Below, one piece after another: positions 8,681 to 17,480 of a stretch of DNA of 64,000 bases. Location of the stretch: assembly GCF_012935695.1 (NCBI RefSeq), contig NZ_CP052859.1, positions 6,055,001 through 6,119,000 of the forward strand. The letters are read 5' to 3'. Positions within the stretch are counted from its first letter, which is position 1; every line of letters starts with the position of its first letter. Origin of the DNA: Pseudomonas sp. ADAK18 (GTDB lineage: Bacteria; Pseudomonadota; Gammaproteobacteria; Pseudomonadales; Pseudomonadaceae). Below the pieces are notes generated by a model, which saw only the letters and a program-made list of their open reading frames with translations, made no database searches and was not told where the DNA came from. The translations under genes and the position numbers were made by a program.

Positions 8681-9988
8681 TCAACGGCTGCGCGTGATGC
8701 TCAAGCCCTTGAGCAGGCTCAGCGCCTGGGCCAACTGGTAATCGTCGTCCTGAGGCATCGACTTGGCTTTCGGGCTGCTGCCGGTAGGCTTATCGGCGCC
8801 GCCGTTGCCATTACCCAAGTGACCTTGCAGGTCGGCTTCCTTGAAGTACTCGCTGTCCTGCTCGTTGGTGATCTTGGCCTTGCGCACTTCAATGTCCGGG
8901 ATGATGCCCTGGGCCTGGATCGAGCGACCATTTGGTGTGTAGTACAGCGCCGTGGTGATCTTCAGTGCCCGCTCGTTGTTCAGCGGCAGCACGGTTTGCA
9001 CCGAGCCTTTACCGAAGCTGGTGGTGCCCATCAGCACGCCACGTTTCTGATCCTGCAGTGCACCGGCGACGATTTCCGACGCTGAAGCGCTACCACCGTT
9101 GATCAGCACAACCATCGGCACGCCTTCGCTGAGGTCGTTGCCGGTGGCCGAGAAGCGCAACTCGGAGTTGGCGATACGGCCCTTGGTGTAGACGATCAGG
9201 CCTTTGGTGATGAAGTGGTCGACCACTTCCACCGCCGCCTGCAACACGCCGCCTGGGTTGTTACGCAGGTCGAGGACGATACCGCTGAGCTTCTTGCCGT
9301 TGTCCTTGCGCAGTTTCGCCAGGGCCTTGGCCACTTCGTCGCCGGTCTTGACCTGGAACTGGGTGATACGGATGTAGCCGTAACCCGACTCCAGCAACTG
9401 GCTCTTCACGCTCTTGACCGTGATGGTCGCCCGCGCCAGGGTCACGTCAAACGGCGCTCCGCCGTCGCGTACCAGGGTCAGGGTGATTTTCTGGCCGATC
9501 TTGCCGCGCATCTTGTCCACAGCTTCGGTCATCGTCTGGCCACGGGTCGGCTGGCCGTTGATCTTGACGATCAGGTCACCGGCCTGGATCCCGGCCTTGG
9601 AGGCTGGCGTATCGTCGATCGGCGAGACCACTTTGATCATGCCGTCTTCGGAGCCTACTTCAATCCCCAGGCCACCGAATTCACCGCTGGTGCTTTCCTG
9701 CAGCTCAGCGAAATCTTCCGGGCCCAGGTAGGCGGAGTGCGGGTCGAGGTTGCTGAGCATGCCCTTGATGGCATTTTCCAGCAGGGTCTTGTCGTCTACA
9801 GGTTCGACATAGGCTGCCTTGATCCGGTCCATGACCTCGGCAAAGGTGCGCAACTCGTCCAGAGGCAACGGCGCCTTGGTGGTCGCGGCAACGGCTGACT
9901 GAGCGGTCTGGTCGGCGAATGCCAAAGGCGCGCCGATCACCAGGGCGATCGTCAGGGCCAGCGAAGTGAGGCGGGACAAATGCAGCAT
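8681..9988 (-). CDS. ctpA: C-terminal processing peptidase, S41 family
   Basis: A 435-aa periplasmic protease. In order: a signal peptide (about 1-25), an N-terminal helical region, a PDZ domain (about 100-180, 'GGLGIEVGSEDG'), and the S41 catalytic core with Ser302 in 'NGGSASASEI' and Lys327 in 'TTSFGKGSVQ', spaced 25 residues apart as in the Ser-Lys dyad of Prc/CtpA. Pseudomonas CtpA degrades peptidoglycan hydrolases and affects envelope integrity and virulence in P. aeruginosa, consistent with being next to envC, an amidase activator. A Gly/Asn-rich, low-complexity tail follows the catalytic domain. Confidence 0.95.
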   Translation of the reverse strand: MLHLSRLTSLALTIALVIGAPLAFADQTAQSAVAATTKAPLPLDELRTFAEVMDRIKAAYVEPVDDKTLLENAIKGMLSNLDPHSAYLGPEDFAELQESTSGEFGGLGIEVGSEDGMIKVVSPIDDTPASKAGIQAGDLIVKINGQPTRGQTMTEAVDKMRGKIGQKITLTLVRDGGAPFDVTLARATITVKSVKSQLLESGYGYIRITQFQVKTGDEVAKALAKLRKDNGKKLSGIVLDLRNNPGGVLQAAVEVVDHFITKGLIVYTKGRIANSELRFSATGNDLSEGVPMVVLINGGSASASEIVAGALQDQKRGVLMGTTSFGKGSVQTVLPLNNERALKITTALYYTPNGRSIQAQGIIPDIEVRKAKITNEQDSEYFKEADLQGHLGNGNGGADKPTGSSPKAKSMPQDDDYQLAQALSLLKGLSITRSR

Positions 9989-10019
9989 GTCGAACGAACT
10001 CCTAATTTAGGTACGACCC

Positions 10020-11306
10020 TTATCCTTGGGTGCGACACCATTGTGCCGGGTCGCTCGGGCGGCCCTGCTGACGAATAGCGAAGTACAGCGCCGGGGTATC
10101 CTGGCCGCCACTGCTACCGACAGTGGAGATGGATTCACCGGCTTTTACAACATCACCTGCAGCTTTGAGCAAAGTCTGATTGTGGCCGTAAAGGGTCAAA
10201 TAGCCATTGCCGTGGTCAAGAATCACCAGCAAACCGGCGCCACGCAACCAGTCGGCAAACACCACGCGACCACCGTGAACGGCATGCACCTGGCTGCCGG
10301 CGGCGGCGCTGATCATCACGCCATCCCACTTGGTGCGGGTGTCGTCGCCACGGTTTTCACCAAAGCGCGCAAGCAATCGACCATCAACTGGCCATGGAAG
10401 TTTGCCCCGGGATGACGCAAAAGGTCCGCCGTAGGACACGCCAGCGCTGGAAACCAGTGGGCCAGGTGCCGCATGCACCGGTTTGCGCGGGGCGTCGGTG
10501 GCGACGGCTTCAGCTTCACGCTGGCGCTTTTTTTCCGCTTCCTGCTGGGCGAGCAGCGCTTTTTGTCGCGCTTGCTCGGCTTCGCGGGCCTGGCGAGCCA
10601 GGGTTTCCTCGATGGTTTTCAGCACTTTGCCCAGGTCGGCCTGGTCCTGCTCGCGAGCTTGAAGCTTGGCGTCACGGGCCTTCACGTCGTTGTTGAGCTT
10701 GGCCAGCGCCTGCTGGCGCTCCTTGCGGACCTTGTCCAGCTCATCGCGCTGGGCGTCGAGGCTGCTTTTCTGGTCCAGCAACTGTGATTGCTGGTTGGCA
10801 ATTTCCTGTTCGACATTGGCCAACTGGCGCAGGGTCTCGTTGAAGCTTTTCAACTGCTCCAGGCGGGCCTTGCTCAGGTAGTCGTAATACGTGAGGGTGC
10901 GGGCGAATTTTTCCGGATTCTGCTGGTTGAGCAGCAGCTTGAGATATTCCTGGCGGCCGTTCTGGTAGGCGGCGCGGGCCTGGATCGCGATCAGGCGTTG
11001 CTGTTCAACCCGTGCGCTCTGGAGTTTTTTTTTCTCACCGTCGAGTCGCTCCAGTTCCGACTCGCTCTTCTTTAATTCTTTTTGTAGCTCCTGGACCTGC
11101 TTCTCCAGCTTGCCCATCTCGGTTTCCGTGCCACGCAGGTCTTTCTGCACCCCGGATTTCTCTTCCTGGAGCTTGCCGAGCAATTTTTTCAGCTCAGTAA
11201 TGTCCTGACGCGTAGCGTCCAACTGTTGTTGGGTTTGTGCGCGCTCATCGGCAAAAGCCGGTTGAAGCAGGCAGACAAGAGCGAGGGTAATCAAGGCGCG
11301 AAGCAT
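10020..11306 (-). CDS. envC: Murein hydrolase activator EnvC (LytM-domain protein)
   Basis: A 428-aa periplasmic protein. I chose the ATG at 11306 because it is followed directly by a clean signal peptide (MLRALITLALVCLLQPAFA); a TTG at 11375 in the same frame would add an implausible leader. A long coiled coil (about 20-260, Gln/Lys/Glu-rich) is followed by a LytM/M23 domain (about 310-425). The M23 zinc ligands look degenerate: the HxxxD site reads 'KWDGVMI'. That is the situation in EnvC, which activates division amidases rather than cutting peptidoglycan. It is upstream of ctpA in the same orientation. Confidence 0.92.
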   Translation of the reverse strand: MLRALITLALVCLLQPAFADERAQTQQQLDATRQDITELKKLLGKLQEEKSGVQKDLRGTETEMGKLEKQVQELQKELKKSESELERLDGEKKKLQSARVEQQRLIAIQARAAYQNGRQEYLKLLLNQQNPEKFARTLTYYDYLSKARLEQLKSFNETLRQLANVEQEIANQQSQLLDQKSSLDAQRDELDKVRKERQQALAKLNNDVKARDAKLQAREQDQADLGKVLKTIEETLARQAREAEQARQKALLAQQEAEKKRQREAEAVATDAPRKPVHAAPGPLVSSAGVSYGGPFASSRGKLPWPVDGRLLARFGENRGDDTRTKWDGVMISAAAGSQVHAVHGGRVVFADWLRGAGLLVILDHGNGYLTLYGHNQTLLKAAGDVVKAGESISTVGSSGGQDTPALYFAIRQQGRPSDPAQWCRTQG

Positions 11307-11452
11307 AGAGGCGGGCGACACCAGGGAAAGGGACGGCCTAGTATGCCCGGCCCACGCTGCAAAAAAAACGCCCAATTCGGGCTGGCGGGCAAGTTAGGTG
11401 CTGAGTGGCAGTGGGATGGCTAAAAGACATCCCCTAAATTGCCACAAACCCA

Positions 11453-11543
11453 TGTGGGAGCGGGCTTGCTCGCGAATGCGGTTTATCAGCCACTGCATTC
11501 GGTGACTGATAAACCGCATTCGCGAGCAAGCCCGCTCCCACAC
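11453..11543. repeat. REPIN between gpmI and envC
   Basis: A nearly perfect long palindrome. The arms TGTGGGAGCGGGCTTGCTCG and its complement enclose an inner inverted repeat GCGGTTTATCAG/CTGATAAACCGC. It may uncouple gpmI from envC. Confidence 0.9.
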
Positions 11544-11559
11544 TGTTTTGTGTGGTGCT

Positions 11560-13086
11560 TTAGACCAGGATCGACGTACCCGTCATCTCTTTCGGCTTTT
11601 CCAGCCCCATCAGCTTCAGCATGGTCGGTGCCACGTCTGCCAGTACGCCACCTTCACGCACTTTCAGGTCGCGCTTGCCAACGTAGATGAACGGTACCGG
11701 TTCCGTGGTGTGGGCCGTGTGGGCTTGGCCGGTGGTTTCGTCGGACATCTGCTCACAGTTGCCATGGTCGGCGGTGATCAGGGCTTCGCCGCCGACTTTT
11801 TCCAGGGCCTCGACGATACGGCCGACGCACAGGTCGAGGCATTCCACGGCTTTTACTGCCGCTTCCAGGTTACCGCTGTGGCCGACCATGTCGCCGTTGG
11901 CGTAGTTGACCACGATCACGTCATAACGCTGGTGCTCGATGGCATCGACGATCTTGTCGGTGACTTCCGGCGCGCTCATTTCCGGCTGCAGGTCGTAGGT
12001 GGCGACTTTTGGCGACGGGATCAGGATGCGTTCTTCGCCCGGGAACGGTTCTTCGCGACCACCAGAGAAGAAGAAGGTCACGTGGGCGTACTTCTCGGTT
12101 TCGGCGATGCGCAGTTGGGTCTTGCCGTTTTTCGCCAGGTAATCACCCAGCACGTTTTCCAGGCTTCCCGGGGCAAAGGCCGACGGGGCCGGGATGTTGG
12201 CGGCGTATTGGGTGAGCATCACAAATTCGACTTTCGGCTGGCGGGCGCGCTCGAAGTCCTTGAAGCCAGCATCGACAAACACATGGCTCAGTTCACGGGC
12301 ACGGTCGGCCCGGAAGTTCATGAACACCACGGCGTCGCCGTCTTCAACCTTGACCGGCTCGCCGATGGTGGTGGCCTTGACGAATTCATCGCTCTCGCCA
12401 CGGGCGTAGGCGGCTTCGAGGCCTTCCTGGGCGGTGGCGGCGTTGAACTCGGCGTTGCCGTCGACGATCAGATTGTAGGCTTGAGAGACGCGGTCCCAGC
12501 GGTTATCACGGTCCATGGCGAAATAGCGCCCCACCAGGCTGGCGATGCGGCCCTTGCCCAAGGCAGAGAAGGTGGCGTCCAGCAGTTCGATGGATGATTG
12601 CGCGCTTTTCGGCGGGGTGTCGCGGCCATCGAGGAACGCGTGCAGATAGATCTTTTCGGCGCCGCGCTTGTAGGCCAGTTCGGCCATGGCGACCAAGTGG
12701 TCCTGGTGGCTATGCACGCCACCGTCCGACAGCAGACCCATGAAGTGCACGGCCTTACCGGCGGAGACGGCTTTATCTACCGCCGCGCAGATGGTCGGGT
12801 TTTCGAAAAACTCACCGTCGCGGATGGATTTGGTCACGCGGGTGAAGTCCTGATAGACCACTCGTCCGGCGCCCAGGTTCATGTGGCCGACTTCCGAGTT
12901 GCCCATCTGGCCGTCCGGCAGGCCCACGTCCATGCCTGAACCGGAGATAAGGCCGTTGGGTACGGTCGCGGTCAGACGGTCCAGTACAGGCTTTTTGGCC
13001 GAGTACACGGCGTTGTCGTGGTGGCTTTCACTGTGTCCGAAGCCATCGAGAATTATCAGGACCAAAGGTTTAGGCGTGGTAGTCAT
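11560..13086 (-). CDS. gpmI: 2,3-bisphosphoglycerate-independent phosphoglycerate mutase
   Basis: GpmI interconverts 3- and 2-phosphoglycerate with two manganese ions and a phosphoserine intermediate. The 508-aa protein starts '[20 protein letters not shown]' and holds the catalytic Ser64 in '[16 protein letters not shown]'. The C-terminal metal site is '[12 protein letters not shown]' with the downstream His-rich '[14 protein letters not shown]'. The ATG at 13086 has AGAGG upstream; an in-frame extension to 13164 lacks any family similarity. It is divergent from the rhodanese-grxC-secB cluster, as in other pseudomonads. Confidence 0.96.
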   Translation of the reverse strand: MTTTPKPLVLIILDGFGHSESHHDNAVYSAKKPVLDRLTATVPNGLISGSGMDVGLPDGQMGNSEVGHMNLGAGRVVYQDFTRVTKSIRDGEFFENPTICAAVDKAVSAGKAVHFMGLLSDGGVHSHQDHLVAMAELAYKRGAEKIYLHAFLDGRDTPPKSAQSSIELLDATFSALGKGRIASLVGRYFAMDRDNRWDRVSQAYNLIVDGNAEFNAATAQEGLEAAYARGESDEFVKATTIGEPVKVEDGDAVVFMNFRADRARELSHVFVDAGFKDFERARQPKVEFVMLTQYAANIPAPSAFAPGSLENVLGDYLAKNGKTQLRIAETEKYAHVTFFFSGGREEPFPGEERILIPSPKVATYDLQPEMSAPEVTDKIVDAIEHQRYDVIVVNYANGDMVGHSGNLEAAVKAVECLDLCVGRIVEALEKVGGEALITADHGNCEQMSDETTGQAHTAHTTEPVPFIYVGKRDLKVREGGVLADVAPTMLKLMGLEKPKEMTGTSILV

Positions 13087-13237
13087 AGATCCTCTCGCGG
13101 CGGTAATTAATGAAGGGGATTGAAAAGGGAGTGGCAGTTTAAAGCGAAGTTCCGGTGGCGTCACCGCTTTACGGGGGTTGGCCGACCATGGCGGCTGTGT
13201 ATACTTACCGCCATTTTAACGCCCTGGAACCTCCTTG

Positions 13238-13651
13238 ATGGTTGATCACCTGATTGCATTCGCCACAACCCACTATTTGCTCGCCGGTGCGTTCGTCGTA
13301 CTGCTGGCTCTGCTGATCGCTCACGAAATGAGCCGCGGTGGCCGCAGCCTCAGCACGGCCGAGCTGACCGCACTGGTCAACAAGGATGAGGCCGTCGTTG
13401 TCGACATCCGTCCCGCCAAGGATTTCGCCGCCGGTCACATTGTCGGTGCGTTGAATATTCCCCAGGACAAACTGATTTCGCGTCTGGCCGAGCTGGAAAA
13501 GCACAAGGCCAAGACCATCATTCTGGTGGACGCCCAGGGCCAGCACTCCGGCACTCACGCCCGCGAGATGCTGAAAACCGGTTTCACCGCCGCCAAACTG
13601 TCCGGCGGTATTTCCAGCTGGCGCGCTGATAATTTGCCGTTGGTGAAGTGA
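13238..13651 (+). CDS. Membrane-anchored rhodanese-like protein (YibN type)
   Basis: A 137-aa protein with one N-terminal transmembrane segment (about 10-28) and a rhodanese fold ('AVVVDIRPAKDFAAGHIVGALNIP'). Where active rhodaneses have the catalytic Cys loop, this protein reads 'ILVDAQGQHSGTHA'. It thus has no cysteine, like E. coli YibN, and is unlikely to be a classical sulfurtransferase. The ATG at 13238 is preferred to the adjacent TTG. It lies two bases before grxC, and secB follows, as in the yibN-grxC-secB order of E. coli. Confidence 0.88.
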   Translation: MVDHLIAFATTHYLLAGAFVVLLALLIAHEMSRGGRSLSTAELTALVNKDEAVVVDIRPAKDFAAGHIVGALNIPQDKLISRLAELEKHKAKTIILVDAQGQHSGTHAREMLKTGFTAAKLSGGISSWRADNLPLVK

Positions 13652-13652
13652 A

Positions 13653-13907
13653 ATGAGCCAGGTTGTCGTTTACTCCAGCGATTGGTGCCCTTACTGCATG
13701 CGGGCCAAGGCTCTGCTTGAGAAAAAGGGCGTTGCCTTCGAAGAGATCAAAGTCGATGGCAAACCCCAGGTGCGCGCCGAAATGGCCCAGAAAGCGGGAC
13801 GCACGTCCGTGCCGCAGATTTGGATCGGCGACAAGCATGTCGGTGGATGCGATGACCTGTTTGCCCTGGAGCGCGCCGGTAAATTGGACACGCTGCTTCA
13901 CGTCTGA
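13653..13907 (+). CDS. grxC: Glutaredoxin 3
   Basis: An 84-aa cytosolic dithiol glutaredoxin with the CPYC active site at residues 12-15 ('SSDWCPYCMRAKALL'), the cis-Pro loop 'TSVPQIWIG' and the glutathione-binding 'GGCDDLF'. It reduces protein and glutathione disulfides. It is probably cotranscribed with the rhodanese upstream (2-nt gap). Confidence 0.96.
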   Translation: MSQVVVYSSDWCPYCMRAKALLEKKGVAFEEIKVDGKPQVRAEMAQKAGRTSVPQIWIGDKHVGGCDDLFALERAGKLDTLLHV

Positions 13908-13949
13908 CTCCTAAACCCTAAAAGACCCCAAGATCAAGAAGGATCTGAG

Positions 13950-14435
13950 ATGACTGACCAACAGAACACCGAAGCGGCAGCAGAAGAGGCTCAAGGCCCA
14001 CAATTTTCCCTGCAGCGTATTTACGTGCGTGACTTGTCGTTCGAAGCGCCAAAAAGCCCGGCGATCTTCCGTCAGGAATGGAGCCCAAGCGTTGCTCTGG
14101 ACCTGAACACCCGCCAAAAGGCCTTGGAAGGTGACTTCCATGAAGTGGTGCTGACCCTGTCGGTAACCGTCAAGAATGGCGAAGAAGTGGCCTTCATTGC
14201 TGAAGTGCAACAGGCCGGTATCTTCCTGATCCAGGGTCTGGACGAAGCGTCCATGAGCCACACCCTGGGCGCGTTCTGCCCGAATATCCTGTTCCCGTAT
14301 GCCCGTGAGACCCTGGACAGCCTGGTCACCCGCGGCTCGTTCCCTGCGCTGATGCTGGCTCCGGTGAACTTCGATGCCCTGTACGCTCAAGAGCTGCAGC
14401 GCATGCAACAGGAAGGCGCACCGACGGTTCAGTAA
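13950..14435 (+). CDS. secB: Protein-export chaperone SecB
   Basis: A 161-aa tetrameric chaperone that keeps preproteins unfolded and passes them to SecA. Family features are '[19 protein letters not shown]' near residue 25 and '[18 protein letters not shown]' near residue 90, with an acidic N-terminus. A GGAT-type site lies upstream of the ATG, and the gap to grxC is 42 nt. Confidence 0.97.
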   Translation: MTDQQNTEAAAEEAQGPQFSLQRIYVRDLSFEAPKSPAIFRQEWSPSVALDLNTRQKALEGDFHEVVLTLSVTVKNGEEVAFIAEVQQAGIFLIQGLDEASMSHTLGAFCPNILFPYARETLDSLVTRGSFPALMLAPVNFDALYAQELQRMQQEGAPTVQ

Positions 14436-14459
14436 GACCGAACCTGACGCAGAACTAAA

Positions 14460-14580
14460 TGTGGGAGCTGGTTTGTGTGGGAGCTGGCTTGCCTGCGATA
14501 GCATCACCGAGGTGTGACTGACACACCGAGGTGCTTGCATCGCGAGCAAGCCCGGCTCCCACTCAAGCCCGCTCCCATAT
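14460..14580. repeat. Composite REP cluster after secB
   Basis: A partial REP (GTGGGAGCTGGTTTGTGTGG) runs directly into a second REP (GTGGGAGCTGGCTTGCCTGC). Two inverted arms follow (GCGAGCAAGCCCGGCTCCCA and AAGCCCGCTCCCA), so each side carries a truncated extra copy. It fills the convergent secB/trmL gap. Confidence 0.8.
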
Positions 14581-14592
14581 TTGTTTTGTGTG

Positions 14593-15048
14593 TTACTTGA
14601 AGCCCAGTTGTCGCCAGCCTTCATAGACCGCAACCGCCACGGTGTTGGATAGGTTCAGGCTGCGGCAGCCTTCGCGCATGGGCAGGCGCAGGCGATGACC
14701 GTCAGGCAGTGCGTCGAGAACGTCTGCCGGCAGGCCACGGCTTTCCGGGCCGAACAGGAAGGCGTCGCCTTCGGCGAAGCTGGCATCATGAAACGGTCGC
14801 GAGCCTTTGGTGGTGAAGGCAAACAGCCGGGGATGGTTCAGGCTTTCCAGGCAACTGGCGAGGTCGGCATGGCGTTGCAGGGTGGCGTACTCGTGGTAGT
14901 CCAGCCCGGCGCGGCGCAGGCGCTTGTCGTCCATGTCGAAGCCCAGCGGCTCGATCAAATGCAGGTGGCAGCCACTGTTGGCGCAGAGCCTGATAACGTT
15001 GCCGGTATTCGGCGGAATTTCTGGTTGAAAAAGGATGACGTGAAACAT
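14593..15048 (-). CDS. trmL: tRNA (cytidine/uridine-2'-O-)-methyltransferase TrmL (YibK)
   Basis: A 151-aa minimal SPOUT methyltransferase that 2'-O-methylates the wobble base of tRNA-Leu isoacceptors using SAM. Motifs are 'PEIPPNTGNVIRLCANSG' near the N-terminus, 'FLFGPESRGLP' (motif 2) near residue 100 and 'RSLNLSNTVAVAVYE' (motif 3, knot) near the end. The ATG at 15048 overlaps the start codon of the divergent gene on the other strand. In-frame codons upstream are non-family sequence. Confidence 0.95.
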   Translation of the reverse strand: MFHVILFQPEIPPNTGNVIRLCANSGCHLHLIEPLGFDMDDKRLRRAGLDYHEYATLQRHADLASCLESLNHPRLFAFTTKGSRPFHDASFAEGDAFLFGPESRGLPADVLDALPDGHRLRLPMREGCRSLNLSNTVAVAVYEGWRQLGFK

Positions 15049-15487
15049 GCACGGCTCCGAAGGCAAAGATGCGCTGCATTCTACCCCTGAAGAAGACCCC
15101 AGGCCGAAGCTATTGCCAAGGGTTTTGGGCTCGCTGGCAATTGTCGGCTTGATGGTGGGCTTGATGATCGGCCGGCTGACCACGCCTGACCCGGTTGAGC
15201 TGCAACAAGTCGAGCCTGCGGTCGATGGCTTGGTGGTGTGGTTCAACAGCGAACCCAAGCTGCACGGCGAGCATATCGACGGCACTGTGGCGTTGTTGTT
15301 CGACGCGCTTGGCAAGGCTCAAGGCGGGCAATTGAAGGTTAACGATAAGGACGTGAACTGGCGGCTGCGCAAGACTGATGGTGGCTTGCTGCTGAACCTG
15401 GTGGCGGCCAGGCCGTTGCGGGGGGAATGGTCGGGAGAGAAGGTCGATGGTCGCTGGCGATTGGAGATCCATCTCCAGGAGCAATAA
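15047..15487 (+). CDS. Conserved hypothetical protein with one transmembrane segment
   Basis: A 146-aa protein with a polar N-terminus (about 1-24), one hydrophobic helix (about 25-45, 'VLGSLAIVGLMVGLMIGRL') and a soluble, probably periplasmic domain. The domain ends in a Trp-rich segment ('LRGEWSGEKVDGRWRLEI'). I do not recognise the family; a hypothetical gene sits at this place in other pseudomonads (recall). The ATG at 15047 lies in the CATG shared with the divergent trmL start, so no ribosome-binding site can be separated from trmL coding sequence. A later start is possible. Confidence 0.65.
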   Translation: MHGSEGKDALHSTPEEDPRPKLLPRVLGSLAIVGLMVGLMIGRLTTPDPVELQQVEPAVDGLVVWFNSEPKLHGEHIDGTVALLFDALGKAQGGQLKVNDKDVNWRLRKTDGGLLLNLVAARPLRGEWSGEKVDGRWRLEIHLQEQ

Positions 15488-15701
15488 AAGAGGGAATCCC
15501 CGGCCTGCCTGTACCAAGGTTCCCAAAACGGGCTGGGGCTACGGGCGGGTTGCCTCATAAGCCCCGGGTATAAAGAAGGGAGTTCCCGGCCTGCCTGTAC
15601 CAGGGCTCCCAAAACGGCTGTGGGGCGCGACGCGATCCGCATCAAGCATCCCGGGTGTAAAGAGGGGATTCTCGGCCTGCCTGTACCAAGGTCCCCGAAA
15701 C
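15485..15701 (+). repeat. Three-copy imperfect repeat with conserved hairpin
   Basis: Three copies of a ~46-nt unit start at 15485, 15571 and 15658. All share CGGCCTGCCTGTACCA, flanked by arms that can pair: GGGAA/TTCCC (15492-15496 with 15520-15524), GGGAG/CTCCC (15578-15582 with 15606-15610) and GGGGA/TCCCC (15664-15668 with 15692-15696). The arms change together between copies, which supports a folded RNA or DNA structure. The spacings (86 and 87 nt) are not a shared multiple of three, which argues against coding. A terminator follows at 15777. Confidence 0.75.
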
Positions 15702-15776
15702 TGGGTAGTGACAGAGGTATTGCAGGGCGCGTGCCAGAGTTGTGGAACTGTGCCAAAAAACTTGTGCAGAAAGCGC

Positions 15777-15807
15777 AAAGCCCCGGATTACGGGGCTTTG
15801 GTGTTTT
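15777..15807 (+). terminator. Rho-independent terminator
   Basis: A 9-bp stem AAAGCCCCG/CGGGGCTTT with a 5-nt loop (GATTA), followed by GGTGTTTTT on the plus strand. It would end transcripts from the 15047 gene or from the repeat region 15485-15701. Confidence 0.75.
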
Positions 15808-15917
15808 TGACGTTGGATGTTTTTTACGCAAGGCGGGTGTTTCAGGCTTTGGATAAGTGCGCGATGCCGGTTCGTGGTGCATTGAAGCGGTGCACGGTCT
15901 CAAGCCTTTTGAAGATC

Positions 15918-16015
15918 AAAATGTGGGAGCGGGCTTGCTCGCGAATGCGGTGCATCAGTCACCAGATATATTGACTGACACATCGAATTCGCGAGCAAGC
16001 CCGCTCCCACATTTT
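15918..16015. repeat. REPIN after ntrC
   Basis: The arms AAATGTGGGAGCGGGCTTGC and GCAAGCCCGCTCCCACATTT surround a less conserved core (GACTGACACATCG). It is located in the convergent gap next to the ntrC stop. Confidence 0.9.
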
Positions 16016-16043
16016 GGATCTTCAGTGGAATGGAGGGCGGCGA

Positions 16044-17480
16044 TCAGCCCTCATCGCTCTCGTCATCATCCCCACCGTCAACCTTCATCCCCAGCTCCTT
16101 GATCTTGCGGGTCAAGGTGTTGCGGCCCCAGCCCAGCAGCACGGCGGCATCGCGACGGCGACCGGCGGTGTGCTTGAGGGCGGTTTCGATCATGATCCGC
16201 TCGAAGGCCGGTACGGCACTGTCCAGCAGGTTCGATTGGCCACGGGCCAACGCCTGATCAGCCCACTGGCGCAGCGCCTGTTCCCAGTTGGTCACGGGGG
16301 CCGAATCCTGCGGCAGGCTCAGCAGCTCCGGAGGCAGGTCGCTGATATGCACCTCGCGTCCGGACGCCATCACCGTGATCCAGCGGCAGGTGTTTTCCAG
16401 CTGACGCACGTTGCCCGGCCATGGCAGGTTCTTCAGGTATTCCTCGGTTTCGCTTTTCAGCAGCTTCGGCTCGACGGCCAGCTCCTGGGCGGCGCGGCTG
16501 AGGAAGTGGCGGGCCAGGGTCGGAATATCTTCGCGCCGGTCCGACATCCGTGGGATGTGGATGCGGATCACATTCAGGCGGTGGAACAAGTCTTCACGGA
16601 ATTTCCCGGCATGCACCAGGGTTTCCAGGTTCTGGTGGGTGGCGGCGATGATCCGCACATCAACCTTGACCGGCGTATGCCCGCCAACCCGGTAAAACTC
16701 GCCGTCCGCCAATACCCGTAGCAGTCGCGTCTGGGTATCCGCAGGCATGTCGCCGATTTCGTCGAGAAACAGCGTGCCGCCATCAGCCTGTTCAAAACGA
16801 CCACGGCGCAGGTTGGCCGCACCAGTGAACGCGCCCTTTTCATGGCCGAACAGCTCGGACTCCATCAAATCCTTTGGAATCGCCGCCATGTTCAAGGCGA
16901 TGAACGGCGATGCCGCCCGTGGGCTGTGACGGTGCAGGGCGTGGGCCACCAGCTCTTTACCGGTGCCGGATTCGCCGTTGATCAGCACGGTGATGTTGGA
17001 GTGGCTCAAGCGCCCGATGGCGCGAAACACTTCCTGCATCGCCGGCGCTTCACCGATGATTTCCGGGGTGCGGGTCAAAGCGGGCACCACCTCCTGGTTC
17101 TGTTGTTCCTGGGCGTGCTGGTTGGCACGCTTGACCAGGGCCACGGCCTCGTCGACATCGAATGGCTTGGGCAGATACTCAAAGGCGCCGCCCTGATAGG
17201 ACGCGACAGCGCTGTCCAGGTCCGAGTGCGCCGTCATGATGATTACTGGCAAGCGCGGGTGCTGCTCGCGAATCCGCGCCAGCAAGTCCAGGCCACTGGC
17301 GCCGGGCATGCGGATATCGGAGATGATCACGTCGGGCTGCTGGCGGGCCAGGCGGCTCATCACCCCGTCGGCGCTGTCGAAGCTTTGGGTGGTCATGCCC
17401 TCCTGTTGCAAGGCTTTCTCCAGGACCCAGCGGATAGAACGGTCGTCATCGACGATCCACACAGTTTCACTACGGCTCAT
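16044..17480 (-). CDS. ntrC: Nitrogen regulation response regulator NtrC (sigma-54 activator)
   Basis: A 478-aa response regulator. The receiver domain (1-120) has the phosphoacceptor Asp55 in 'VIISDIRMPG'. The AAA+ sigma-54 interaction domain (about 140-380) has Walker A 'GESGTGKE' (169-176), the sigma-54 contact loop GAFTGA (216-221) and 'GGTLFLDEIGDMP'. A Fis-type helix-turn-helix lies at the C-terminus ('AAVLLGWGRNTLTRKIKELG'). It activates nitrogen-scavenging genes when phosphorylated by NtrB. The start overlaps the ntrB stop by four bases. Confidence 0.97.
   Translation of the reverse strand: MSRSETVWIVDDDRSIRWVLEKALQQEGMTTQSFDSADGVMSRLARQQPDVIISDIRMPGASGLDLLARIREQHPRLPVIIMTAHSDLDSAVASYQGGAFEYLPKPFDVDEAVALVKRANQHAQEQQNQEVVPALTRTPEIIGEAPAMQEVFRAIGRLSHSNITVLINGESGTGKELVAHALHRHSPRAASPFIALNMAAIPKDLMESELFGHEKGAFTGAANLRRGRFEQADGGTLFLDEIGDMPADTQTRLLRVLADGEFYRVGGHTPVKVDVRIIAATHQNLETLVHAGKFREDLFHRLNVIRIHIPRMSDRREDIPTLARHFLSRAAQELAVEPKLLKSETEEYLKNLPWPGNVRQLENTCRWITVMASGREVHISDLPPELLSLPQDSAPVTNWEQALRQWADQALARGQSNLLDSAVPAFERIMIETALKHTAGRRRDAAVLLGWGRNTLTRKIKELGMKVDGGDDDESDEG

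Larger units (their letters stand above)
15488..16043. other. Long non-coding stretch upstream (convergent side) of ntrC
   Basis: Between the small membrane protein and the ntrC stop, 556 nt contain the three-copy hairpin repeat, a plus-strand terminator and a REPIN. I see no credible ORF; the reading frames here show repeated Pro/Gly-rich peptides that shift frame from copy to copy. Confidence 0.7.

Noticed and set aside
15319..15903. Minus-strand ORF with repeated peptides such as GTGRPRIPSLHPG and VQAGRELPSLYPG
   Set aside because: The peptides come from the three-copy hairpin repeat; copy spacing of 86 nt is not a multiple of three and the ORF has no start site or domain.
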